9,048 nt of DNA from Candidatus Omnitrophota bacterium (GTDB lineage Bacteria; Omnitrophota; 4484-213): the NCBI GenBank assembly GCA_003645805.1, contig QNCL01000032.1, positions 1 to 9,048 of the forward strand. Direction: 5' to 3'. A program made the position numbers and the translations under genes. The notes beneath the pieces were generated by a model. It was not told the origin of the DNA and ran no database searches. It saw nothing but the letters and a program-made list of their open reading frames with translations. Position 1 is the stretch's first letter. Every line of letters begins with the position of its first letter. This document shows, one piece after another, positions 1-7,443 of the stretch.

Positions 1-426
1 AGGATATCTCTGAAGTTCCTGAAGGAGTTCTTCGCTTACTTTCCTGTATCTGGCAAGTTCCTCTGTTTGATAGACCGGAATGCGAATTAAACGCACTTGG
101 TTGCTTATTGCCCTTACAATTGCCTGCCTTATCCACCAGGAGGCATAGGTAGCAAAGCGGTATCTGCGTTTAGGCTGATACTTCTCCAGTGCCTTCATCA
201 ACCCGATATTTCCCTCTTCAATTATATCTAAAGGAGGAATACCAAGGTGAAAATATCTCTTGGCAATCTTTATCACCAAACGCAGATTTGCCTGGATCAC
301 TCTCTCACGTGCCTTCCTATCTCCTCTCTGCGCTTGTTTGATAAGCATCTCTTCCTCTTTGCGCGTCAGAAGAGGAATTTTGTGCACCTCGGAAATATAC
401 GCCTCTAAAGCGTCTTTAGCGCACAT
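1..426 (-). CDS. Sigma-70 family RNA polymerase sigma factor (RpoD/SigA-like), N-terminal 142 residues, 3' end outside window
   Basis: Directs RNA polymerase to promoters. The minus frame is open from the ATG at 426-424 to base 1, so the C-terminal half (regions 3-4) lies beyond the left edge. Residues 4-35 look like region 1.2 (DALEAYISEV, IPLLTRKEEE). Residues 46-100 cover regions 2.1-2.3 (ANLRLVIKIAKRY, LDIIEEGNIGLMKALEKY, FATYASWWIRQAI), and region 2.4 runs into IRIPVYQ at about 114-120. No region 1.1 precedes 1.2, so this is either a short primary factor or a group 2 (RpoS-like) factor. Its place after recO-glyS-ppdK resembles the sigA locus of Firmicutes and favours a primary factor. 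The start lies 19 bases after the ppdK stop with only a weak ribosome binding site, which suggests coupling to ppdK. The frame stays open upstream of this ATG, but no better start was seen. Family assignment is firm; the group is not. Confidence 0.93.
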   Translation of the reverse strand, partial: MCAKDALEAYISEVHKIPLLTRKEEEMLIKQAQRGDRKARERVIQANLRLVIKIAKRYFHLGIPPLDIIEEGNIGLMKALEKYQPKRRYRFATYASWWIRQAIVRAISNQVRLIRIPVYQTEELARYRKVSEELLQELQRYP

Positions 427-445
427 CTTTATCTTGAGCCCTGGG

Positions 446-3067
446 CTACTTTCTGCTCTTTACCACCGCCTGTGCTGCGGCTAAACGGGCAATAGGCACG
501 CGGAAAGGAGAACAACTTACATAGTTCAAACCAACCTGATGGCAGAACTCCACAGAAGAAGGTTCGCCTCCGTGCTCGCCACAAATACCTACCTTGAGCC
601 CTTTTCTTGTTTTTCTTCCCTTCTCCACTCCCATCTTCACCAACTGCCCTACTCCTCTCTGGTCAAGAACAGTAAAAGGATCCTGCTCTAAAACTCCTTT
701 CTCAATATACAGAGGTAGAAACTTACCCGCATCGTCTCGCGAAAAACCAAAGGTCATTTGAGTAAGGTCGTTGGTGCCAAAACTAAAGAACTCTGCTTCC
801 TTGGCGATCTCATCGGCAAGAAGAGCAGCGCGGGGAACTTCTATCATCGTCCCTATTAGATAGTTTACTTCTACCTTCTCTTGAGCACATACTTCTTGAG
901 CAATCTTCACAATAACCTCTTTCTGAGCCTTGAGTTCGTTCACTTCACTTACCAGAGGAATCATTATCTCGGGGATTACCTGAATACCTTCCTTTACCAA
1001 TTCTGCTGCTGCTTCAAAGATTGCTCTTGCTTGCATCTTGCTGATCTCTGGATAGATAATTCCCAGACGGCAACCCCGATGTCCTAACATCGGGTTCACC
1101 TCCTTCAAACTCTTTATCTTTTCCTCCAGTTCGCTTTTAGGGATACCTATCTCCTTTGCAGTCTCTTCTATCTCTCTTTCCCCCTGAGGAAGAAACTCAT
1201 GTAAAGGAGGATCTAAGAGTCGAATGGTGATGGGCAAACCCTGCATTACTTTGAATATCTCTTTAAAGTCTTGCTTCTGCATAGGAAGGAGTTTGCCCAG
1301 TGCTTTTTCTCGTGCCTGCTTATCCTTTGCCAGAATCATCTCACGCACAATAGGAATGCGCTCTTTACCAAAAAACATATGTTCGGTGCGACAAAGTCCT
1401 ATTCCCTCTGCCCCAAAATCTCGGGCTTTCTGAGCATCCTGAGGAGTATCGGCATTTGCTCTCACCTGTAATTTTCTTATCTCATCTGCCCATTTCATCA
1501 GCACAGCAAACTCGTTGCTCAATGTAGGTTGAACTAATCTCGCTTTTCCTAAAATTACCTCTCCTGTGCTCCCGTTCAAACTGATGTAATCTCCCTCCTT
1601 TACCTTTATCTCTCCTACTGCAAAGTATTTCTCCTTTTCATTGACCACTATACTCTCACACCCGGCAACACAGCATTTGCCCATTCCCCGGGCAACCACT
1701 GCTGCATGGGAGGTCATTCCTCCTCTTGCGGTAAGAATCCCCTGGGCTACCGCCATCCCTCCAATGTCCTCGGGAGAAGTCTCAAGACGCACCAGGATAA
1801 CCTTCTCTGTCCTCCCTTTTTCCTGAGCATCCTTAGCAGTAAATACCACCCTACCTACTGCTGCTCCTGGGGAAGCAGGAAGACCTTTAGCAATCACCTC
1901 TACCTTCTCCTTAGGATCAAGCATTGGATGAAGAAGTTGATCTACCTGCTGTGGTTGAATACGCATCAATGCCTCTTCCTTCTCTATCAAACCTTCATTT
2001 ACCATATCCACAGCTATCTTCACTGCACTCTGAACTGTACGTTTCCCCACTCTGGTCTGAAGAAGATAAAGTTTTCCTCTCTCAATAGTAAACTCCATAT
2101 CTTGCATATCACGATAGTGTCTTTCCAGTTTTTGATAAATCTCCTCCAATTGCCGGTAGACAGCGGGCATTTCCTCTTTTAGCCTCTCCAAAGGCTGAGG
2201 TGTTCTAATTCCCGCTACTACATCCTCACCCTGAGCATTGATCAAATACTCCCCATAGAAACGCTTCTCTCCTGTGGAAGGATCACGAGTAAAGGCAACT
2301 CCCGTAGCGGAATCATTGCCCATATTTCCAAACACCATCATCTGAACATTCACTGCTGTTCCTAAGTCATCAGGGATGTTATGCAATCTGCGATAGGTAA
2401 TCGCTCGTTCGTTATTCCAAGAGTTAAACACTGCTTCATAAGCCTTCTCTAACTGCTGATATGGATCATCGGGAAAATCAATTCCTTTCTCCTTCTTTAC
2501 CAGCGTCTTATATTCTCTCACCAGGTCCTTTAGATCTTGGGCATCTAACTCCGTATCAAACTTCACGCCTTTCTCCTCCTTCTTCGCTTGCAGGAGATGT
2601 TCAAACTTGCTATGTTCAACTTGAAGAACTACATCAGCAAACATCTGCACAAAACGCCTGTAAGCATCATACCCAAATCTCTCGTTTCCTGTGCTCTTGA
2701 TGAGTCCTTGCACCGTCTTATCATTTAAACCCAGATTAAGAACGGTATCCATCATTCCAGGCATAGAAATTGCTGCTCCGGAGCGCACGGAAACAAGAAG
2801 AGGATTCTCGGAATCGCCTAACCTCTTGCCACTTATCTGCTCAAGTCTCCTCAAATTCTGCTCAATCTCCTCCTTCAGTCCCTCAGGATAGGAAAGATGT
2901 TTTTGATAATAATTACATACCTCTGTAGAGATAGTATAGCCGGGAGGAACAGGAATGCCCAAATTGGTCATCTCGGCTAAATTTGCTCCTTTTCCTCCCA
3001 GAATCTTCTTCATCTGCGCATTACCATCTGCTTTACCTCCACCGAAGAAATATACATACTTGCTCAT
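446..3067 (-). CDS. ppdK: Pyruvate, phosphate dikinase
   Basis: Cytosolic enzyme interconverting ATP + pyruvate + phosphate and AMP + PEP + pyrophosphate, used for gluconeogenesis or, in PPi-using anaerobes, for glycolytic ATP formation. It is full length at 873 residues, about the length of the Clostridium symbiosum enzyme (874). The N-terminal ATP-grasp domain shows GGKGANLAEM near residue 25 and VRSGAAISMPGMMDT near 95. The swivelling phosphohistidine domain has GGMTSHAAVVARGMG with catalytic His454 preceded by the regulatory-type Thr. The C-terminal PEP/pyruvate TIM barrel has GLCRTEHMFF, RLLDPPLHEFLP, Mg ligands Glu743 (MIEVPRAAL) and Asp767 (GTNDLTQ), and catalytic Cys829 (CGEHGGEPSS). 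All key residues are present, so it should be active. The ATG at 3067 has a strong Shine-Dalgarno. It lies 71 bases after glyS and 19 bases before the sigma gene. No PPDK regulatory protein (DUF299) gene is visible here. Confidence 0.98.
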   Translation of the reverse strand: MSKYVYFFGGGKADGNAQMKKILGGKGANLAEMTNLGIPVPPGYTISTEVCNYYQKHLSYPEGLKEEIEQNLRRLEQISGKRLGDSENPLLVSVRSGAAISMPGMMDTVLNLGLNDKTVQGLIKSTGNERFGYDAYRRFVQMFADVVLQVEHSKFEHLLQAKKEEKGVKFDTELDAQDLKDLVREYKTLVKKEKGIDFPDDPYQQLEKAYEAVFNSWNNERAITYRRLHNIPDDLGTAVNVQMMVFGNMGNDSATGVAFTRDPSTGEKRFYGEYLINAQGEDVVAGIRTPQPLERLKEEMPAVYRQLEEIYQKLERHYRDMQDMEFTIERGKLYLLQTRVGKRTVQSAVKIAVDMVNEGLIEKEEALMRIQPQQVDQLLHPMLDPKEKVEVIAKGLPASPGAAVGRVVFTAKDAQEKGRTEKVILVRLETSPEDIGGMAVAQGILTARGGMTSHAAVVARGMGKCCVAGCESIVVNEKEKYFAVGEIKVKEGDYISLNGSTGEVILGKARLVQPTLSNEFAVLMKWADEIRKLQVRANADTPQDAQKARDFGAEGIGLCRTEHMFFGKERIPIVREMILAKDKQAREKALGKLLPMQKQDFKEIFKVMQGLPITIRLLDPPLHEFLPQGEREIEETAKEIGIPKSELEEKIKSLKEVNPMLGHRGCRLGIIYPEISKMQARAIFEAAAELVKEGIQVIPEIMIPLVSEVNELKAQKEVIVKIAQEVCAQEKVEVNYLIGTMIEVPRAALLADEIAKEAEFFSFGTNDLTQMTFGFSRDDAGKFLPLYIEKGVLEQDPFTVLDQRGVGQLVKMGVEKGRKTRKGLKVGICGEHGGEPSSVEFCHQVGLNYVSCSPFRVPIARLAAAQAVVKSRK

Positions 3068-3138
3068 CGCTCTTACCTCCTTTTTCTGCTACTGCTTATT
3101 TAGACTCTCATTAGTTATTCTCTTTTCTCATTAAAGAC
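3068..3138 (-). other. glyS-ppdK intergenic gap with a short direct repeat
   Basis: This 71-base AT-rich stretch is the only sizeable non-coding gap in the window. It holds the ppdK Shine-Dalgarno and two copies of TAATGAGA on the minus strand (3126-3133 and 3106-3113), spaced 20 bases apart. I see no stable hairpin with a T-tract and no convincing -35/-10 pair. A weak promoter or operator for ppdK is possible, but an eight-base repeat in low-complexity sequence could also be chance. Confidence 0.4.
3075..3082 (-). promoter_or_regulatory. Shine-Dalgarno of ppdK
   Basis: Reads AAGGAGGT on the minus strand, seven bases before the ppdK ATG. It is the strongest ribosome binding site in the window and fixes the ppdK start. 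It suggests ppdK is translated efficiently and independently of glyS, unlike the overlapping upstream genes. Confidence 0.85.
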
Positions 3139-4443
3139 TTAGCACTTCAACCTTTCTTGCAAATATTCTTTTACCTGATCTATAGACACCCTTTCCTGAA
3201 GCATTGTATCCCTTTCGCGCACAGTAACCTTTCTATCCTCCAGAGATTGAACATCCACGGTTATGCAATAAGGTGTACCAATCTCATCCTGACGGCGATA
3301 GAGTTTACCAATAGAAGCGGTATCGTCGTATCTGAGCACAAAATCACCTAAAAGCAAGTCCCTCACCCTCTTTGCCATCTCCACTACCTCTTTTCTATTA
3401 CGCAATAAAGGCAAAATAGCCACTTTCACCGGAGCAAGTGCCTTGTGTAAGCGCAAAACCACTCTTTTCCTTCCCTTTATCTCTTCCTCATGGTAGGCGT
3501 CCACCAAAAAAGCGAGCAAAGATCGCTCTACCCCGGCAGAAGGTTCAATAATATAAGGGAAGAGGGAAATATTCCTCTTTTCATCAAAATACCTCAGATC
3601 TTCTTCGCTTTCTTTACTATGTTCTCTGAGGTCAAAATCCTGACGATTGGCAATCCCTTCTAATTCCTTCCAGCCAAAAGGAAACTTATACTCAATATCT
3701 GCACAGGCTTGCGCATAATGAGCAAGTTCCTCTTTCTGATGAGTACGAACGCGCAGATTTTCCTTCCTTATTCCCCATCTAATATACCAATCAAGCCTCT
3801 CCTTAATCCAATATTCATACCACCTCTCTGCATCCTCGGGTTTTGTAAAATACTCTATCTCCATCTGTTCAAACTCGCGCGTGCGGAAGGTAAAGTTGCG
3901 TGTGGTAATCTCATTCCTAAAAGCCTTGCCAATCTGGGCAATTCCGAAGGGAAGTTTAGGATGAAAGGTATCTAAAATATTAGCAAAATTAACAAATATC
4001 CCTTGGGCAGTTTCGGGACGAAGAAAAAGATTCTGTTCATCCTCTACCGCTCCCGGTGAGGAGGTTTTAAACATCAGATTAAAATGCCGCGAGCAGGTCA
4101 ATTCTCCTCCGCACTCCGGACACCTCTCTCTTTCCACCTCCTCCACCTTAAACCTCTTCTTACACCCCTTGCAATCCACCCACTCATCTACAAAGTTTTC
4201 CAGATGTCCGGAAGCCTTCCAAACCCTGGGATGCATCAAGATAGCCGAATCCAGACCATAGATATCTGTCCTCTGATAAACCACGCTTTTCCACCAAAGT
4301 TCTTTTATATTCTTCTTTAATTCTACTCCCAAAGGACCATAGTCCCAAATACCACTTAGCCCTCCGTAGATCTCACTTCCTTGAAAGATAAATCCTCGGC
4401 GTTTACATAAAGAAACAATCTTCTCCATCATCTCGTTATGCAT
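3139..4443 (-). CDS. glyS: Glycyl-tRNA synthetase, dimeric (alpha2) type
   Basis: Class II aminoacyl-tRNA synthetase that attaches glycine to tRNA(Gly). The 434 residues open with the family signature KIVSLCKRRGFIFQGSEIYG and GIWDYGPLG. A zinc-ribbon-like Cys4 set follows (C91, C94, C108, C111), then class II motif 2 (FRNEITTRNFTFR, Arg176, and EFEQMEIEYF) and motif 3 (EPSAGVERSLLAFL, Arg307). The C-terminal anticodon-binding domain begins near LAPVKVAILPLL. This is the single-chain eukaryote/archaea-like type (also called glyQS), not the alpha2-beta2 bacterial type. It is slightly shorter than usual (about 460-510). The start is uncertain: the ATG at 4443 overlaps recO by 16 bases, while in-frame ATGs at 4431 and 4428 match the usual family start better, the last overlapping the recO stop as TGATG. 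All three imply translational coupling to recO. Confidence 0.96.
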   Translation of the reverse strand: MHNEMMEKIVSLCKRRGFIFQGSEIYGGLSGIWDYGPLGVELKKNIKELWWKSVVYQRTDIYGLDSAILMHPRVWKASGHLENFVDEWVDCKGCKKRFKVEEVERERCPECGGELTCSRHFNLMFKTSSPGAVEDEQNLFLRPETAQGIFVNFANILDTFHPKLPFGIAQIGKAFRNEITTRNFTFRTREFEQMEIEYFTKPEDAERWYEYWIKERLDWYIRWGIRKENLRVRTHQKEELAHYAQACADIEYKFPFGWKELEGIANRQDFDLREHSKESEEDLRYFDEKRNISLFPYIIEPSAGVERSLLAFLVDAYHEEEIKGRKRVVLRLHKALAPVKVAILPLLRNRKEVVEMAKRVRDLLLGDFVLRYDDTASIGKLYRRQDEIGTPYCITVDVQSLEDRKVTVRERDTMLQERVSIDQVKEYLQERLKC

Positions 4444-5093
4444 CGCTCCAGAAACTCCCGAGATCTCATCTTCTCGGGTAAATGAGTAGATAAAAGATGT
4501 CCGACAAACTTTTCTATCTGTTCTCTCATCTGTCCATTTATCTTGAGCAAAAGCCCCTTTTGCACACCTTCTCTCTTAAGATACCTTAAACAAGACAATG
4601 TCCCGGGAAGAAACTCGTTCTCTTTCATTCCTAACTCCCCTTCCTTTTCTAAAGAAGGAAAAAGCCCCAAGGAAGTGAGAGTCTTTATTTCAAAGATAAG
4701 AATAAGATGTTTTATCTGTTCCTCTCGGGGTTCCTCTAACCCTACCAAAAAACATAAACTGAAAAGGAGTAGATGGAACAACTGTTCATTCTTATGCTCA
4801 GGAAAAGTGAGTCTGTTTACCAACTCGGCAAAATAATTACCTGCCCCTAAACAGAGCAAACTTTTGTTTAATCCTGCAAAACTCTTTCTCAGAGTGTATT
4901 CACTGATAAAATGAAGCCCGCTACGCTGAGGATAGAAGATGATCTCTGTATAGCAAGGAGAAGGAATAAATCTCCTTCCTTTTACCAGCCCTCTTATTTT
5001 ACCAAACTCACGGGTATAGAGGTCAATCAGTAAACTCTGCTCACGAAAGTTCTCTGCTCTAAGCACCACTGCCTCTGCTTTCTGAATAGCCAC
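4428..5093 (-). CDS. recO: DNA repair protein RecO
   Basis: Recombination mediator that works with RecR (and RecF) to load RecA on SSB-coated single strands and can anneal DNA. At 221 residues it is near the short end of the family. The N-terminal OB-fold is typical (KAEAVVLRAENFREQSLLID, then LYTREFGKIRGLVKGRR, residues 5-41). A helical C-terminal domain follows, with ALGAG-like CLGAGNYFAELVNRL near 81-95 and FEIKTLTSLGLFPSL near 134-148. Many RecO proteins carry a Cys4 zinc motif just after the LGxxP segment. Here residues 146-170 have a single Cys (C168), so that motif is missing. The start is GTG at 5093, six bases after the mgtE stop, behind a weak GGGG-type site. The 3' end overlaps the start of glyS. 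A position next to glyS is common for recO. Confidence 0.92.
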   Translation of the reverse strand: MAIQKAEAVVLRAENFREQSLLIDLYTREFGKIRGLVKGRRFIPSPCYTEIIFYPQRSGLHFISEYTLRKSFAGLNKSLLCLGAGNYFAELVNRLTFPEHKNEQLFHLLLFSLCFLVGLEEPREEQIKHLILIFEIKTLTSLGLFPSLEKEGELGMKENEFLPGTLSCLRYLKREGVQKGLLLKINGQMREQIEKFVGHLLSTHLPEKMRSREFLERCITR

Positions 5094-5099
5094 AGTTCT

Positions 5100-6374
5100 T
5101 TACCCCACTATCTTAAACAGAAAAGTAGCCAGGGCAAAATAGATAGACAGAGCGATAACATCATCTACTGTAGTTACAATGGGACCGGAAGCAAAAGCAG
5201 GATCAACCCGGAAGTATCTGAAAACAAAAGGGGCTAATGTTCCTGTAAGAGCAGCAGCAACAATAGCGGTAAACATCGAGATCCCTACTACCATACCCAG
5301 ACTTACTCCTTTCTCTCCCAAGAAGATAGCCATAGTCCCCACTACTAATGCACATACTATACCAATAAGCATAGCAATCTTCACTTCCTTAATCAAAACC
5401 TTCCAAATCTTGGAGAAGTCTATATTTCCTGTGGCTAAACTCCGCACCACTACTGTAGATGATTGGGTTCCTACATTCCCTGCCATATCCATCATCACCG
5501 GGATAAAAAAAGCCAGAGCAACTATTCTTTCCAGAGTCATTCTAAAACTCTTCAGGATAGTAGAGGCAAAGATCCCTCCAAAGAGGGTAAGAACCAACCA
5601 AAATAAACGCCCACGCGCAATCCTGAACACAGAACTCCCCATCTCCTCCTCTTCATCCGAACCTACCATATGATAGATATCCTCCTCTGCTTCCTCGCGG
5701 ATAACATCAATAATGTCATCGGAGGTAATTATCCCTACCAATTTCCCGGCATTATCTACCACAGGAACTACAGGAAGGTTATACTTTGCTACTATCTGCG
5801 CCACCTTCTCCTGATCCAAGTCCACAGGAACACTGATTACCTCCTCATCCATAATCTCTTTCAACTTCTTCTCTGGAGAAACAAGGATTAGATTACGCAC
5901 TGGAAGAGAACCTTTTAGCCTATTGTCTTTATCTACTACATAGATAAAGAAGGTAGGAGGGGCTTTTTGAGCATACTCGCGCAGGGCTTCGATCGCTTGA
6001 GCAGCGCTAATATCCTCATTCAAAGCAAGAAAGTCGGTGGTCATTATCCCCCCCGCACTTTCTTCCGGGTATTTCAGCAATTTCTTTACATCTGCCGATT
6101 CCTCTTTCTCCATCAATTGCAAGACCTTGTCTTTCTTCTCCTGAGAAAGATCAGCAACAACATCTGCTGCATCATCCGAAGGCATTACATTTAATATTTT
6201 GGATAACTGCGGGCTTTCCAAGTCCCTCAATAACTCTGCCTCACTCTCCGGATCAAGTTCTGCAAGCACCCTTGCTCCAACCTCTGGTTTAAGAGAGTTG
6301 AAAAAAAGTTTTCTCTTTTTGGGGTCCAAATTCCTGAGGATTTCAGCAATGTCTGCGGGATGAAGTTTGCTCAC
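5100..6374 (-). CDS. mgtE: Magnesium transporter/channel MgtE
   Basis: Inner-membrane homodimeric Mg2+ channel whose cytoplasmic domains sense Mg2+ and close the pore. In order: MgtE N superhelical domain (residues about 4-105, HPADIAEIL, MPSDDAADVV), two CBS domains (about 106-230, GGIMTTDF, VVPVVDNAGKLVGIITSDD), the connecting plug helix (about 232-255), and five membrane helices (about 258-275, 282-302, 330-352, 359-385, 398-422). The pore motif MMDMAGNVGTQS (295-306) and the TM5 Asp405 (TTVDDV), equivalent to the conserved pore Asp of the Thermus protein, are present. At 424 residues it lacks about 28 residues of the first helices compared with Thermus MgtE, starting right at the HPxD segment. 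The GTG at 6374 overlaps the DUF502 stop as GTGA and has a good ribosome binding site, which supports this short start. No M-box riboswitch can lie upstream because the preceding gene abuts. Confidence 0.97.
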   Translation of the reverse strand: MSKLHPADIAEILRNLDPKKRKLFFNSLKPEVGARVLAELDPESEAELLRDLESPQLSKILNVMPSDDAADVVADLSQEKKDKVLQLMEKEESADVKKLLKYPEESAGGIMTTDFLALNEDISAAQAIEALREYAQKAPPTFFIYVVDKDNRLKGSLPVRNLILVSPEKKLKEIMDEEVISVPVDLDQEKVAQIVAKYNLPVVPVVDNAGKLVGIITSDDIIDVIREEAEEDIYHMVGSDEEEEMGSSVFRIARGRLFWLVLTLFGGIFASTILKSFRMTLERIVALAFFIPVMMDMAGNVGTQSSTVVVRSLATGNIDFSKIWKVLIKEVKIAMLIGIVCALVVGTMAIFLGEKGVSLGMVVGISMFTAIVAAALTGTLAPFVFRYFRVDPAFASGPIVTTVDDVIALSIYFALATFLFKIVG

Positions 6375-7015
6375 ACCACACCTCCGGAGATCACCAACTT
6401 CATTCCTTCCTCTACAGAGATATCCAAAGGAATCAACTCGCTCTTGGGCACAAAGAGGAGAAATCCGCTGGTAGGGTTGGGGGTTGTGGGAATGAATACA
6501 TTCACCGCATTAGAAAGAGAGGTTTTGATAACCTCATCTCTGTCTGTTTTGCAAACCTTACTGTATATCTTTTCCTGAACAGGAGAGGTAATAAAACCTA
6601 TACAATACAATCCTTTGCGCGGATACTCAACCAAAACAACCTCCTGAAATATATGCCTCTTTTTGCCCAAAAAGGCACTGCTTATCTGTTTGATAGTTAT
6701 ATAAACCTTGTTCACAAAAGGCACCTTGGTCAGCAGATTTTCTCCAAAGAAAAATAAACGTCTCATTACCAAGGTATTAGCGGTTAATCCAATTGAAGAG
6801 ATTATCAGGATTATCAAAAAGAGAAGAAGAATTTTTATGAAGATAATGAGAAAGGTAAATTCATAGGGAATAAAAGGTTGAAAAAGGGAGGCGAGAGGCT
6901 CCAGAAGCAGGATATTCAACTTGGCAATCGCCCATCTTATAACAATAACGGTAAGCACTATGGGAAGAAGCAAGGCTATACCTGTAAAGAAACCATTGCG
7001 CACTTTCCTCCACAT
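6371..7015 (-). CDS. DUF502 family membrane protein
   Basis: Member of the DUF502 family of small bacterial membrane proteins, whose biochemical role is not known to me. The 214 residues show two hydrophobic helices (about 9-28 and 52-79), the second followed by a basic stretch (MRRLFFFGENLLTKVPFVN). A soluble C-terminal domain carries the family signatures KVYITIKQ (103-110), VVLVEYPRKGLYCIGFIT (126-143), VFIPTTPNPTSGFLLFVP (173-190) and a conserved tail, LDISVEEGMKLVISGGVV. Length and motif order are those of complete family members. The ATG at 7015 follows the ybeY stop by two bases, and an AGGGAG site (7028-7023) seven bases upstream supports it. The 3' end overlaps mgtE as GTGA. Membership is secure. 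A role linked to ion or envelope homeostasis is only a guess from its coupling to mgtE. Confidence 0.92.
   Translation of the reverse strand: MWRKVRNGFFTGIALLLPIVLTVIVIRWAIAKLNILLLEPLASLFQPFIPYEFTFLIIFIKILLLFLIILIISSIGLTANTLVMRRLFFFGENLLTKVPFVNKVYITIKQISSAFLGKKRHIFQEVVLVEYPRKGLYCIGFITSPVQEKIYSKVCKTDRDEVIKTSLSNAVNVFIPTTPNPTSGFLLFVPKSELIPLDISVEEGMKLVISGGVV
6380..6385 (-). promoter_or_regulatory. Shine-Dalgarno of mgtE, inside the DUF502 gene
   Basis: Reads GGAGGT on the minus strand, five bases before the GTG at 6374. It lies within the last codons of the DUF502 gene, which encode its conserved GGVV end. It decides the GTG start of mgtE and, with the GTGA overlap, indicates coupled translation of the two membrane proteins. 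Confidence 0.75.
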
Positions 7016-7017
7016 CT

Positions 7018-7443
7018 CTAATCTCCCTCTTCCTTGAAGAAATCCCTTACTATCTCCTCCTCTCTTTTTTTCATCCGCAGATAGTCCTTTTTCTTCTGGT
7101 CATCATAACCTACCAGATGCAAAATTCCGTGCACCAGATAAAGACCTACTTCCTTCTCCAAACTCCAATCTACTTCCTTTGCCTTTCTCTGGGCTGTCTC
7201 TACAGAGATAATAATATCTCCTATAAAATAGTCCTTCTCACTTAAATCAAAAGAAAGCACATCTGTAGGTTTTTCTATCTTCGCATAAACTCTATTTATC
7301 TCTTTTATCCTCTGGTCGTCCACCAAGGCTATACTTATATATCCATCCCGCACTCCCTCTTTCTTGAGAACAAAATCTGCCAGTTGCTTTAATCTGCCAA
7401 CCTTTATGGGCAAACTCTGAATATTTCTCACCTCCACCCTCAC
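7018..7443 (-). CDS. ybeY: YbeY family rRNA maturation endoribonuclease
   Basis: Metal-dependent single-strand endoribonuclease involved in 16S rRNA 3'-end maturation and ribosome quality control. Read from the GTG at 7443 it is 141 residues, the usual size. Family motifs are KPTDVLSFD (58-66), GDIIISVETAQRKA (75-88) and the metal site LVHGILHLVGYDD (103-115). In the H-x3-H-x5-H metal triad, His105 and His109 are present, but position 115 is Asp instead of His. The conserved Arg in the family's YRGKDKPT segment is Ala54 here (VYAKIEKPT). The frame is open farther upstream to a possible start at 7548, but that part lies inside the preceding HD gene and adds non-family residues. The GTG at 7443 forms a GTGA overlap with that gene's stop. 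GTG codons at 7437 and 7431 (the latter with a GAGGG site) are alternatives. Confidence 0.9.
   Translation of the reverse strand: MRVEVRNIQSLPIKVGRLKQLADFVLKKEGVRDGYISIALVDDQRIKEINRVYAKIEKPTDVLSFDLSEKDYFIGDIIISVETAQRKAKEVDWSLEKEVGLYLVHGILHLVGYDDQKKKDYLRMKKREEEIVRDFFKEEGD

Noticed and set aside
260..484. 74-codon plus-strand frame spanning the sigma gene start and the ppdK end
   Set aside because: It is antisense to well-supported sigma region 1.2/2 codons and the ppdK tail, with no promoter or ribosome binding site.
1706..2182. 158-codon plus-strand open frame antisense to ppdK
   Set aside because: It lies wholly within the conserved ppdK coding sequence, its translation is Ser/His/Leu-rich with no domain, and it has no ribosome binding site. 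It is a shadow frame.
3068..3138. Rho-independent terminator after glyS
   Set aside because: No GC-rich inverted repeat followed by a T-run on the minus strand. The A-rich run belongs to the ppdK ribosome binding site region.
4331..4460. T-box leader for glyS
   Set aside because: glyS overlaps recO and has no untranslated leader. No specifier or T-box motif could be placed.
5179..5673. 164-codon plus-strand open frame antisense to mgtE
   Set aside because: It is a mirror of the MgtE membrane region, with a low-complexity Ile/Thr/Pro/Lys-rich product and no recognisable motifs.
6375..6500. M-box Mg2+ riboswitch upstream of mgtE
   Set aside because: The mgtE start overlaps the DUF502 gene and the upstream sequence is conserved coding sequence, so there is no leader to hold a riboswitch.
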